Of a stretch of 21,537 bases of DNA, positions 14,435 through 21,529 are shown piece by piece. The first letter of the stretch is position 1; every line of letters begins with the position of its first letter. The stretch covers positions 1-21,537 of the forward strand of contig CAZSVI010000063.1 of the NCBI GenBank assembly GCA_964610205.1. Direction: 5' to 3'. A program made the translations under genes and the position numbers. Below the pieces are notes generated by a model, which saw only the letters and a list, made by a program, of their open reading frames with translations, was not told the DNA's origin and searched no databases. This DNA is from CAZSVI01 sp964610205 (lineage in GTDB: Bacteria; Bacillota; Clostridia; DSM-8532).

Positions 14435-15856
14435 CTAAAGTTCCGTATCCTGTACTTTTATCGGATAATTCCCGGAAATACACGCCGTACAGAATTTTGT
14501 GCAAACAGAATCAACAGGGGTTCTGACAACGCCGTCCAGACTTAAAAAACCCAGGCTGTCGGCCCCCAGAATACGCCTTATTTCTTCCACCGTATGTGAG
14601 GATGCGATTAACTGATTACAGGATGCAATATCAATACCAAAAAAACAAGGATATTTTATCGGCGGAGAACTGATGCGCATATGAACCTCCAACGCGCCTG
14701 CATCTTTTAAAGCCTGGACAAGTTTCGCGCTGGTTGTACCCCTCACGATGGAATCATCCACCAGTACTAATCTTTTTCCCCTGACTTCATGCTCCAGAGG
14801 ATTTAATTTTATGCGCACACTTTGCTCACGCTGCTTTTGATCCGGATTAATAAAGGTTCTGCCAACATATCTGTTTTTTACAAAACCTTCCCCGTAAGGA
14901 ATTCCTGATTCTCTTGAATACCCAATGGCTGCGGTCAGTCCGGAATCCGGAACCCCAACCACCATATCGGCATCTACCGGATGCTCCTTTGCCAGAAGGC
15001 GTCCGGCTTCCAAACGCGCCCGGTATACCGACGCACCATCAATGAAACTGTCCGGACGTGCCAGATAGATGTGTTCAAAAATGCATAACCCGAAGCGCTT
15101 ATCGGAAATTACACGAACCGATTCCATTCCGTTTTTACCTATAAATATGATTTCACCCGGAGCTACATCCCGTACAAAGGACGCGCCTATAACATTCAAG
15201 GCGCAACTTTCGGAAGCAAGAACAAAGGAGTTTTTCAACCGGCCGATGCACAGCGGCCTTAGTCCCCAGGGATCACGCATCCCTATTAAGTTTTCCTGAG
15301 TTAATATTACAACCGCATATGAACCTTTCAATACCCTCATCGTTTCTGCAAGAGCTTCCTTAATTCCATCAATATGAATACAATTCCTGGAGAACACACT
15401 TGCGATAATTTCAGAATCGGTGGTGGTTTGAAAGATTGCTCCCTGTTCTTCCAGTTCCCCGCGGAGCCGTCCCGCATTCACCAGGTTTCCGTTATGCGCC
15501 AGAGCCATCTTTCCATATTTATAATTAATAAGAAGCGGCTGGGCATTTTCGGTGGAACTTCCTCCGGTGGTGGAATAACGGTTATGTCCGATGGCCGAGC
15601 CGCCTTCAAGCCGGTTTAGTATTTTTTCGGGAAAAACTTCGGGAACAAGGCCCATTCCTTTTATATTAGTAATCTCATCGTTTTTGCATATAGCAATACC
15701 GGAGCTTTCCTGACCTCTGTGCTGAAGGGCATATAATCCATAGTAGACCAGGCGTGCAACATCAAGTTCGTCATTGTCATAGATACCAAAAACACCGCAT
15801 TCATCATGCAGTTTATCCGATTCACAATGATAAAAATCCTTGCCTGTTGTACTCAT
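14435..15856 (-). CDS. purF: Amidophosphoribosyltransferase
   Basis: First committed step of purine synthesis: PRPP plus glutamine gives phosphoribosylamine. The second of two adjacent ATGs (15854-15856) is 6 nt from AAGGAG and is preferred; 473 residues. A propeptide of 19 residues precedes the N-terminal nucleophile in DECGVFGIY (Cys20), as in the Bacillus enzyme. The glutaminase domain shows QHRGQESSGIA and GHNRYSTTGGS; the transferase domain has the PRPP loop RLVLVDDSIVRGTTSAKLV. Cysteines of the Bacillus-type iron-sulfur cluster appear to be present (GLCIFEHIY, YPCFFGIDIASC, CTKFCTAC), implying oxygen-sensitive control of stability, by family knowledge. Confidence 0.97.
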   Translation of the reverse strand: MSTTGKDFYHCESDKLHDECGVFGIYDNDELDVARLVYYGLYALQHRGQESSGIAICKNDEITNIKGMGLVPEVFPEKILNRLEGGSAIGHNRYSTTGGSSTENAQPLLINYKYGKMALAHNGNLVNAGRLRGELEEQGAIFQTTTDSEIIASVFSRNCIHIDGIKEALAETMRVLKGSYAVVILTQENLIGMRDPWGLRPLCIGRLKNSFVLASESCALNVIGASFVRDVAPGEIIFIGKNGMESVRVISDKRFGLCIFEHIYLARPDSFIDGASVYRARLEAGRLLAKEHPVDADMVVGVPDSGLTAAIGYSRESGIPYGEGFVKNRYVGRTFINPDQKQREQSVRIKLNPLEHEVRGKRLVLVDDSIVRGTTSAKLVQALKDAGALEVHMRISSPPIKYPCFFGIDIASCNQLIASSHTVEEIRRILGADSLGFLSLDGVVRTPVDSVCTKFCTACISGNYPIKVQDTEL

Positions 15857-15895
15857 CATCTTCTCCTTTAACTATATAAAATGAAAAAAGTTTTT

Positions 15896-15938
15896 GGGAC
15901 AAATGATTGATCGGGCCCGTCAGGCGTATTCATGTCCC
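15896..15938 (-). promoter_or_regulatory. Weak hairpin at the purE-purF junction
   Basis: GGGACA (15896-15901) and TGTCCC (15933-15938) are inverted repeats that bracket the purE stop and most of the 73-nt gap to purF; a GGGCCC palindrome lies inside. On the minus strand the stem is followed by only five As, so it is not a terminator. It might influence mRNA stability between purE and purF. Confidence 0.25.
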
Positions 15939-16436
15939 GCTTATTTTCAGCTGCAGACGCCGGTTCTTTTCATCTACCGATTTTTGCATATTCTCTTTAT
16001 ACCGATGCATTTTTTCACGTAAATCGGGATATATCCCTCCCAAAATCTGAACCGCCAGAAGAGCGGCATTCTCGCTTCCATTAATGGCAACAGTGGCGAC
16101 GGGTATTCCCGCAGGCATCTGTACAATAGAAAGCAGAGCGTCAAGGCCGTCAAGAGCGGAAGATTGAATGGGAATACCAATTACAGGCAAAACCGTATAT
16201 GCCGCAAGAACACCCGGAAGGTGTGCCGCTTTACCGGCTGCGGCTATAATTGCCTGAAAACCGTTTTTCTCGGCATCCCGTGCAAACTGAGCCGCCCTGT
16301 CAGGGGTTCGGTGAGCTGAACAAACCGTCACGCTTGTTTCTATACCAAATTCATTTAAAATTTTTATACAGTTTTCCAATATGGGATAATCCGAATCACT
16401 TCCCATAGCAACAGCGACTTTTGGATTTATCGACAT
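15930..16436 (-). CDS. purE: N5-carboxyaminoimidazole ribonucleotide mutase (class I PurE)
   Basis: Moves the carboxyl group of N5-CAIR to give CAIR. The protein has 168 residues with GSDSD (12-16), SAHRTP (40-45), AAGKAAHLPG (66-75) and MPAGIPVATVAI, all class I PurE signatures. Class I enzymes normally need PurK to make N5-CAIR; no purK is in the window. The ATG is 9 nt after GGAGG. It is the first gene of the operon, transcribed from the promoter at 16594-16622 with a leader of about 150 nt. The C-terminal tail after the core (QKSVDEKNRRLQLKISGT) is a little longer than the shortest family members. Confidence 0.96.
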   Translation of the reverse strand: MSINPKVAVAMGSDSDYPILENCIKILNEFGIETSVTVCSAHRTPDRAAQFARDAEKNGFQAIIAAAGKAAHLPGVLAAYTVLPVIGIPIQSSALDGLDALLSIVQMPAGIPVATVAINGSENAALLAVQILGGIYPDLREKMHRYKENMQKSVDEKNRRLQLKISGT

Positions 16437-16471
16437 ATAACATTTCCTCCAAAACAGACGGATACATATTT

Positions 16472-16584
16472 ACAGGTTACAGGATATCAGAGTCTGATAT
16501 TTTTATATTTGATATTCGATGCTTGAAACAAAAACATAAATCACGAATGAAAATCAATAATCAATAATTTAACCTGTCACCTGT
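16472..16584 (-). promoter_or_regulatory. purE leader with closing stem and internal palindrome
   Basis: ACAGGTTACAGG (16472-16483) and CCTGTCACCTGT (16573-16584) form a 12-nt pairing with one mismatch; an alternative register gives a perfect 8-bp stem (16472-16479 with 16570-16577). The distal arm lies almost at the inferred 5' end of the transcript. Inside, ATATCAGAGTCTGATAT (16484-16500) is a 17-nt palindrome directly next to the proximal arm. The rest of the loop is AT-rich. I do not see the conserved core of a purine, PRPP, ZTP or other riboswitch known to me. A regulatory RNA or an operator for a purine repressor are both possible. Confidence 0.4.
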
Positions 16585-16593
16585 CACGAATAT

Positions 16594-16622
16594 ATCTTAC
16601 AAAACCGACTCATGCTTGTCAA
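16594..16622 (-). promoter_or_regulatory. Sigma-A promoter of the purine operon
   Basis: On the minus strand a perfect TTGACA (16617-16622), a 17-nt spacer and TAAGAT (16594-16599). Transcription should start near 16587, about 150 nt before purE. The -35 lies 33 nt downstream of the DUF2156 stop; no terminator separates them, so read-through is possible. Confidence 0.7.
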
Positions 16623-16654
16623 TAAGAAAGGTGCACAGAATAAGAGAGATAACT

Positions 16655-17572
16655 TTACTTGAATTCAGGATATATGTTATATTTATGAATTTTAGCGGCA
16701 GGATGGTACGATGATTTTGCCTGTTTAAGCCCCGCTTTCCCCATATCTTCTTCACGGTTTACAAACCTTGTGTGTGAAAAAGTACCGGCTATAAACTCCC
16801 TGTTTATTAAAGGATATATTCCGTTAATATCGGTATTCCCTTTTTCTATATGAATAACAGCCGTATCACTATTAAGCATTTCACCAATTGTAAATGCCTG
16901 AAGCCTCCCATTTACACCAATAAGCGCCCCCTTAAGCCCCGGAATGCGATCCCAGTTGTCAAGGAGCTCGGAACAAGCCCATTTTTCACATTCCTCCTTA
17001 ACCTCGCATTCGCAATCATCGTTTTTTTCACACCATTCGTCAAAAATCCTTTTACATTCCGTAATATTATCTTTGTTTATTTCAACATACTCAAAACTGC
17101 CATACTCTCTTAAAAATTTATTTATATGGTTTCTTTTTGAACTTAGTTTTTTCCCCGCAAGAGCAATTAAACTTTCCGTATTGTAAACATAATCGCTGTT
17201 GGCATCAATTTTTTTAAAAGTAGCTCTAAAGTCCGGACACCTTTTAAACAATGCCAGATTCTTTTCCTCAACACGGCCAAACATCAGTTTCCACCCCTGG
17301 TCGTTAAAATACACTTTCAAAGCCATAACCGCTTTTCTGAATTCTTCAGGTTGAAAAACACCCAAGGGCACGGGACAAAAAGCGAAAGGTATAAAACGTC
17401 TTGAGTCGGAAACCATGCAAAGCATGTTTTCTATAACATTAATCCTTGTATTATAGTTATATCGCCACATATACATATTTGCGAAAGACATTTCCGAAGC
17501 CTGGGAATTAATATTTTCAAATGCTCTCTGAAGCAGTTCCCGGTCTGTAATTTCTATCTCTTTCCATTGCAT
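16655..17572 (-). CDS. DUF2156 / phosphatidylglycerol lysyltransferase C-terminal-like protein
   Basis: A 305-residue protein of the DUF2156 family, which has a double GNAT-like fold related to the catalytic domain of aminoacyl-phosphatidylglycerol synthases and Fem-type transferases. It has no membrane segments, so it is the soluble stand-alone form and a lipid substrate is not implied. Recognisable pieces are the opening with FANMYMWRYNY (31-41), the central SSKRNHINKFLREYGSFEY with its basic cluster, LKGALIGVNGRLQAFTIGE, and IHIEKGNTDINGIYPLINREF near the end. A cysteine/glutamate-rich stretch (CEKNDDCECEVKEECEKWAC) is unusual. The start is set by GGAG 8 nt before the ATG. Biological role unknown. 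Confidence 0.82.
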   Translation of the reverse strand: MQWKEIEITDRELLQRAFENINSQASEMSFANMYMWRYNYNTRINVIENMLCMVSDSRRFIPFAFCPVPLGVFQPEEFRKAVMALKVYFNDQGWKLMFGRVEEKNLALFKRCPDFRATFKKIDANSDYVYNTESLIALAGKKLSSKRNHINKFLREYGSFEYVEINKDNITECKRIFDEWCEKNDDCECEVKEECEKWACSELLDNWDRIPGLKGALIGVNGRLQAFTIGEMLNSDTAVIHIEKGNTDINGIYPLINREFIAGTFSHTRFVNREEDMGKAGLKQAKSSYHPAAKIHKYNIYPEFK

Positions 17573-17666
17573 ATCTTGTACTCCTCACTGATGTCGGTTA
17601 TTTTGAAATCAGATTAATCTGTTCGCGCTAATTAAATAGTTCAAAAGTTGTATGCAGATAATTATT

Positions 17667-17705
17667 TGCCTAAAGGCAGCCTTGAGGAGTAAAGCATGGA
17701 GGCTG
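17667..17705 (-). terminator. Overlapping hairpins after the phosphofructokinase gene
   Basis: Two alternative stems share bases: CAGCCT/AGGCTG (17677-17682 with 17700-17705) and TGCCT/AGGCA (17667-17678). On the minus strand the second is followed by AATAATTATC rather than a T-run. They occupy the 139-nt gap before the DUF2156 gene and could weakly terminate or process the mRNA. Confidence 0.25.
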
Positions 17706-17711
17706 GTTAAA

Positions 17712-18803
17712 TCAGTCGCCAAAGCTAACGCCCATATCCCTTGCAATACCTGCCAATTCGCCCGAAGCAGAAACATATCTGATATTTCCGGCCACTTCAT
17801 TCAGCGGCAACGATTGTACCTGGTGATGATTCATACATACCATCCTGTTAAACTCACCGTTTTCCACCATATTAACTGCCGAGGCGCCAAAACGTGTTGC
17901 AAGAATCCTGTCGTTGGGGCACGGATCACCACCGCGCTGCAGATAACCCAGAACGGTGATACGGTTTTCTATCGATGTCAGCCTCTCAAGTTCTTCAGCA
18001 AGAAAACTGCTTGTTCCTTCACAGTAAATAGGATCCTCATTTTCATCCTGATTATCCATTTTTTTTGTCAGGGAATCTCTCAGTGGTCTGGCGCCTTCCG
18101 CCGCAACAATGATACTAAATCCCTTTCCTGCATTTTTACGTTCAAGGATAGCCCTCGCAACCTTGTTTATATCATAAGGAATTTCAGGTATCAGTATTAC
18201 ATCGGCGCCACCCGCAATTCCCGACTCCAGTGCCAGCCAGCCCGAAACCCTGCCCATAACCTCAAGTATCATAACCCTATGGTGTGACTCCGCAGTGGAA
18301 TGCAGTTTGTCAATAGCCTGCGTTGCCGTGTTAACCGCGGTCAAAAAACCAAATGTAATATCCGTGCCATATATATCGTTTTCAACCGTTTTTGGAACGG
18401 CTATAATGGGGATTCCCTTGTCAGCCAGCTTTGCCGCATAACGAATAGTCGTATCTCCTCCTATAATTACAATGCATTCTATAGCATGCATTGCCAGGTT
18501 TTCGATCATTCTGTTACTCATATCCCGTATGGTTTTTTCTCCGTCCCTGTCTATTTTTACATTAAACGGATCGTACCGGTTTGTAGTTCCCAGAATGGTT
18601 CCCCCTTTATCCAGAATGCCTGATACATCCGACAGTTTCATTTTCTCAAAACGATTTTCTACAAGCCCCCTGTATCCGTCGCGGAAGCCAATCACCTCAT
18701 ATCCATAGTTATTCATCGCAGACTTAACGACTGCCCGTATGGCAGCGTTCAAACCAGGACAATCGCCTCCGCTTGTCATTAATCCAATACGTTTTACCTT
18801 CAA
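17712..18803 (-). CDS. Phosphofructokinase (PfkA family), phosphoryl donor uncertain
   Basis: Phosphorylates fructose 6-phosphate in family members, using ATP or pyrophosphate. The protein has 363 residues and starts at TTG with GGGAGGGAG 5 nt upstream. Landmarks are MTSGGDCPGLNAAIRA (9-24), DKGGTILGTTN (65-75), EVMGRVSGW (181-189) for substrate binding, and LGYLQRGGDPCPNDR near the end. Donor-site residues are mixed: IGGDTT puts Thr118 where ATP enzymes have Gly104 (E. coli numbering) and PPi enzymes have Asp. PKTVEND puts Lys138 at position 124, as in PPi or mixed types. Most notably Glu141 replaces the catalytic Asp127 of the TIDND motif. It could be a sugar kinase with altered chemistry, a regulator, or a functional variant. 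The symbol pfkA is withheld for this reason. Confidence 0.88.
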   Translation of the reverse strand: MKVKRIGLMTSGGDCPGLNAAIRAVVKSAMNNYGYEVIGFRDGYRGLVENRFEKMKLSDVSGILDKGGTILGTTNRYDPFNVKIDRDGEKTIRDMSNRMIENLAMHAIECIVIIGGDTTIRYAAKLADKGIPIIAVPKTVENDIYGTDITFGFLTAVNTATQAIDKLHSTAESHHRVMILEVMGRVSGWLALESGIAGGADVILIPEIPYDINKVARAILERKNAGKGFSIIVAAEGARPLRDSLTKKMDNQDENEDPIYCEGTSSFLAEELERLTSIENRITVLGYLQRGGDPCPNDRILATRFGASAVNMVENGEFNRMVCMNHHQVQSLPLNEVAGNIRYVSASGELAGIARDMGVSFGD

Positions 18804-18858
18804 TTGAACTCCCTCCCGAAATGAGTATTACTCTTTACTTTCCCTTAATCAACTTTTC

Positions 18859-19377
18859 CTAACACGGATCTGACTGCTTTTCTGCTTCAAATGGCTTACT
18901 GATATACCCATGGTCCTGAAGGCCGGCGAAATTTTTCTGCCGGAAAAACTCATAGGATATGATTGCAACTGAATTCGCCAGGTTCAGGGATCGGATTTCC
19001 GAACGCATAGGGATTCGTATACAGGATTCATAGTTTAAAAGCAAAAGGCTCTCAGGCAGACCCTTTGTTTCTCTACCAAAAACAAAAAAGCAATTGTCCG
19101 GAAAAAGTATTTCCGTATAAATACGTTGGGCTTTGGTTGAAACATAAAAGAACGGAAATTCCCGGTATTTACTTCTTAATGTGTTAAAATCCTTATGGAA
19201 ACTGACATTAACATCCTTCCAATAATCCAGGCCGGCTCTCTTTAAATGTTTATCTGATACAGTAAATCCAAGGGGTTCAACAAGGTGAAGGCTCGCTCCG
19301 GTCGCGGCACACGTACGGGCTATATTTCCTGTGTTTTGCGGTATTTCAGGTTCTACCAGTACAATATTCAATCGCAT
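18859..19377 (-). CDS. trmL: tRNA (cytidine(34)-2'-O)-methyltransferase
   Basis: SPOUT-fold methyltransferase that 2'-O-methylates the wobble nucleotide of certain tRNA-Leu species. It has 172 residues from the ATG at 19377, opening MRLNIVLVEPEIPQNTGNIA, the canonical TrmL start; GGAG lies 9 nt upstream. An in-frame ATG at 19383 is only 3 nt from GGAG and is less likely. The knotted AdoMet site is formed by NTGNIARTCAATGA, FVFGRETKGLPE and IRIPMRSEIRSLNLANSVAI. A perfect TATAAT on the minus strand (19411-19416) could be its -10, but no good -35 is present. The short C-terminal tail (SKPFEAEKQSDPC) lies beyond the core fold. Confidence 0.94.
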   Translation of the reverse strand: MRLNIVLVEPEIPQNTGNIARTCAATGASLHLVEPLGFTVSDKHLKRAGLDYWKDVNVSFHKDFNTLRSKYREFPFFYVSTKAQRIYTEILFPDNCFFVFGRETKGLPESLLLLNYESCIRIPMRSEIRSLNLANSVAIISYEFFRQKNFAGLQDHGYISKPFEAEKQSDPC

Positions 19378-19410
19378 AAACATTTACTCCGTGTTATTTA
19401 GCCTATATCC

Positions 19411-19416
19411 ATTATA
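19411..19416 (-). promoter_or_regulatory. Possible -10 element ahead of trmL
   Basis: A perfect TATAAT on the minus strand, which would start transcription about 27 nt before trmL. No convincing -35 or TGn extension accompanies it, so it is tentative. Confidence 0.3.
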
Positions 19417-19476
19417 AAAATGCTAAACTTTCCACTTTTATCAAATTTGCAAGGGACCCCCCGCCGAAGTTCCGAT

Positions 19477-19494
19477 GTTCAGCTTTAGCTGAAC
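19477..19494. repeat. Hairpin downstream of cheX
   Basis: GTTCAGCTTTAGCTGAAC is a 7-bp stem with a TTTA loop, starting 8 nt beyond the cheX stop. No T-run follows on the minus strand; instead a G+C-rich stretch (CGGCGGGGGGTCCC) comes next. It may protect the cheX 3' end, or be part of a dispersed repeat. Confidence 0.45.
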
Positions 19495-19501
19495 GAGTTC
19501 A

Positions 19502-19966
19502 CTATCCCTCTGTTGATATATCAATATTAACTTTTCTATTTTCACCCAAATCAAGAGGAATACATATTGTTTTCATATTTGAAGGCGATATTGTCATTTT
19601 TTCACCCATAAGCAGTGATGGCGGTGTTATTTCTATGCCTATACCTCTGGAAAATAGTATAGTTGCCGTATTTCCCATAATCATATTACCCAATTCAGAT
19701 ATGGCACTTTTTGCAATTTCATCAAGTACTTGTACTGTCATTCCTCCCATCATAGCCGAAGCTATTGACAACGCGGTTTCAATACTCAATGATATGATAA
19801 CCTGCCCCCGGATTTTTCCGGTCAAACCAACGATAACAGCTACAGAATTGCTTGGATATGGGGATCTCTTCAGTTTTACCTTTCCAAGACCGGGTTTTAT
19901 GCCTGTCATCATTTGAAAAACCTGCTGACTTGCTTCAATAAACGGGTTTACGTATTCAACATTCAT
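19502..19966 (-). CDS. cheX: CheX, chemotaxis CheY-P phosphatase
   Basis: Dephosphorylates CheY-P and so resets flagellar motor signalling; a cytoplasmic CheC/FliY-family protein. The length of 154 residues is normal for CheX. The single phosphatase motif E-x-x-N is at E91/N94 (ISELGNMIMGN), followed by GIEITPPSLLMGEKM; INPF-like opening NPFIEASQQVF and VGLTGKIRGQVI are typical. AGGAGA lies 6 nt before the ATG. The gene stands apart from any other chemotaxis or flagellar gene in the window and has a sigma-D-like promoter upstream, which fits co-regulation with motility genes elsewhere. Confidence 0.93.
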   Translation of the reverse strand: MNVEYVNPFIEASQQVFQMMTGIKPGLGKVKLKRSPYPSNSVAVIVGLTGKIRGQVIISLSIETALSIASAMMGGMTVQVLDEIAKSAISELGNMIMGNTATILFSRGIGIEITPPSLLMGEKMTISPSNMKTICIPLDLGENRKVNIDISTEG

Positions 19967-20010
19967 AAATCTCTCCTATGTATTATGATTATCTTTTTCT
20001 GATGAAACAG

Positions 20011-20034
20011 AGGCATGGTTTCTTTAACATGCCT
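20011..20034 (-). promoter_or_regulatory. Hairpin in the cheX leader
   Basis: AGGCATG (20011-20017) and CATGCCT (20028-20034) form a 7-bp stem with a 10-nt loop in the 5' leader of cheX. A second inverted pair, GAAAC/GTTTC, overlaps it. No known riboswitch core (for example c-di-GMP) is recognised. Confidence 0.3.
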
Positions 20035-20077
20035 TGATTATTCATGCTGAAACAAAACATCCTTTTTATAATATCAT

Positions 20078-20105
20078 ATATCGTCAAATTTTGCATTATG
20101 ATTGA
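20078..20105 (-). promoter_or_regulatory. Sigma-D (sigma-28)-like promoter of cheX
   Basis: On the minus strand GACGATAT (20078-20085) matches the Bacillus sigma-D -10 GCCGATAT at 7 of 8 bases. TCAA (20102-20105), 16 nt upstream, matches the -35 TAAA at 3 of 4. No good sigma-A promoter is seen here. The leader would be about 105 nt. Confidence 0.4.
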
Positions 20106-20125
20106 GAATAAATGAGACTATTATG

Positions 20126-21289
20126 TCAATTTTTGTTTAAGCCGGCAATCCTTCTGCTCAACATCATCCTTGACAACGCGCTCCTTTTGATTATAACCGC
20201 CTTATGGGAACATAGCTCGTGACAACAGAAGCAACGTATACAATTATTATAATCAATTACAGGAATTTCCCCTTTTCCCATTGATATAACCTTTGGCGGA
20301 CAGTTTCTTACACAATTACCGCATTGAACACATGCATCCTTTAATACAACAGGCCTGGGTCTGAGCCAGCCTTTCACAAGCCTTGACAAACCACTTTCAA
20401 ACCTGCCGAATCTCTCCGCTTCGTTTAAAACCGGTATGTTGAAGTCTTCAACCATAACATCTTCCATCGGTTCACCAAGAGTTTGGATATCCTCACCTAA
20501 AAAACCGCGCGATTTTGCCTGTTTAAGAACCGGTATCCTTTCAATCGGCAGCCCAATCATTTCAGCGGCGGTTGCGTCCAGCGCGAAACCATCGGCGGAC
20601 GCCAGCAAAACACCAAGATGTCTCGGATTGCCGGTTGACGGACCATAGCCTTCCATACCTTCAATAGCATCCATAAGGTTAATTGACGGCTTTACGCTAA
20701 GAAAAATATCAATCAGGCTATCGGCAAATCTGTCATAATCCGGCATACGAAGATGGAAATCCGCTTTTTGAGTGCCTGCTACAGCACCGAACATATTCTT
20801 AACCGCTCCCGTATACACCATCATCGTGTGCGTTTTCAGCTTTGGAAGGTTAATTATAACATCAGCGTCCACAAGAGGCTTTATAACCTCCAATTGTTTT
20901 ATATATTTCACCTGAGGCCGGCTTATGCTTTCAACCCGGAGATCAAGGTTCAAAATGGCTCCCGTCTCATTCGCAACCCTTTCCATTCCCGTCATTTTAT
21001 AAACATATTTCAGCATTGCATGATTATACGGGCCTCCGGGACTCTCCGCAATCGTAACGACTCCACCGGCTTTCTGTACTTGTGATATAACGGCTTTTAC
21101 AACGGAAGGATGGGTTGTGGCCGCATCCTCAGGCTTTTTATACATAAGAAGATTCGGTTTAACGGCAACCCTGTCTCCCGGCCTGATAAAAGACTTCCAC
21201 CCGCCAAGACGGTTCATCAGTTTATCTATGGACGCGTTTACATTATCATCCCTGTAATCATTACATCGTTCTATTGATACAACATTCAT
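20126..21289 (-). CDS. DUF362 protein with two 4Fe-4S ferredoxin motifs
   Basis: A 387-residue iron-sulfur protein. The large N-terminal part is the DUF362 domain (KPNLLMYKKPEDAATTHPSV, VTIAESPGG, IINLPKLKTHTMM, GAVKNMFGAV). The C-terminal bacterial ferredoxin module has two clusters: CVQCGNCVRNCPP at about 320-332 and CIRCFCCHELCSH at about 350-362. The first has the standard CxxCxxCxxxCP spacing; the second has CxxCxCCxxxC with an extra cysteine and no final proline. Substrate and redox partner are unknown. The ATG at 21289 is 8 nt from GGAG; an in-frame GTG at 21298 overlaps that site and is rejected. A cytoplasmic location is likely, as no signal peptide is seen. Confidence 0.9.
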   Translation of the reverse strand: MNVVSIERCNDYRDDNVNASIDKLMNRLGGWKSFIRPGDRVAVKPNLLMYKKPEDAATTHPSVVKAVISQVQKAGGVVTIAESPGGPYNHAMLKYVYKMTGMERVANETGAILNLDLRVESISRPQVKYIKQLEVIKPLVDADVIINLPKLKTHTMMVYTGAVKNMFGAVAGTQKADFHLRMPDYDRFADSLIDIFLSVKPSINLMDAIEGMEGYGPSTGNPRHLGVLLASADGFALDATAAEMIGLPIERIPVLKQAKSRGFLGEDIQTLGEPMEDVMVEDFNIPVLNEAERFGRFESGLSRLVKGWLRPRPVVLKDACVQCGNCVRNCPPKVISMGKGEIPVIDYNNCIRCFCCHELCSHKAVIIKRSALSRMMLSRRIAGLNKN

Positions 21290-21332
21290 ATAATTCACTC
21301 CGTCATTATCTTTACTTTTATTGTACTAAACC

Positions 21333-21367
21333 ACCGCGCGGTAATGCTATATTTTTAAAAAATTATA
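21333..21367 (-). promoter_or_regulatory. Promoter -10 and palindrome ahead of the DUF362 gene
   Basis: A perfect TATAAT on the minus strand (21362-21367) without a clear -35, followed downstream by a perfect 10-bp G+C palindrome, ACCGCGCGGT (21333-21342). The palindrome would be near the transcription start and could be an operator. Confidence 0.35.
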
Positions 21368-21427
21368 TCCGCTACCTCATTGAAAAAAATTACTTTTTAT
21401 TCTCATTAAATATTTTGAGTTTCATAG

Positions 21428-21452
21428 CGCCTTTAACTGAAAGCTAAAGGCG
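21428..21452. repeat. Hairpin in the right-hand intergenic region
   Basis: CGCCTTTA (21428-21435) pairs with TAAAGGCG (21445-21452), 8 bp with a 9-nt loop. No T-run is adjacent, so its role is unclear. Confidence 0.35.
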
Positions 21453-21500
21453 TCATGACGAAAGCGTATATTTCTTATGCTATTATATATAATTCCTCTA

Positions 21501-21529
21501 AAAAAGTTTGTTTTTTTTGCAAACTTTTT
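21501..21529. terminator. Bidirectional AT-rich terminator-like hairpin
   Basis: AAAAAGTTTG (21501-21510) pairs with CAAACTTTTT (21520-21529), with a T-rich loop. A/T runs flank both sides, so either strand could be terminated. It would separate the DUF362 gene from whatever lies beyond the window. Confidence 0.5.

Noticed and set aside
16437..16594. Purine riboswitch in the purE leader
   Set aside because: The three-way junction core and conserved loop sequences of the purine aptamer are absent on both strands; only the repeat-based pairing described above is visible.
17652..18287. 211-residue plus-strand frame
   Set aside because: Antisense shadow of the phosphofructokinase gene; composition is that of a reversed coding strand.
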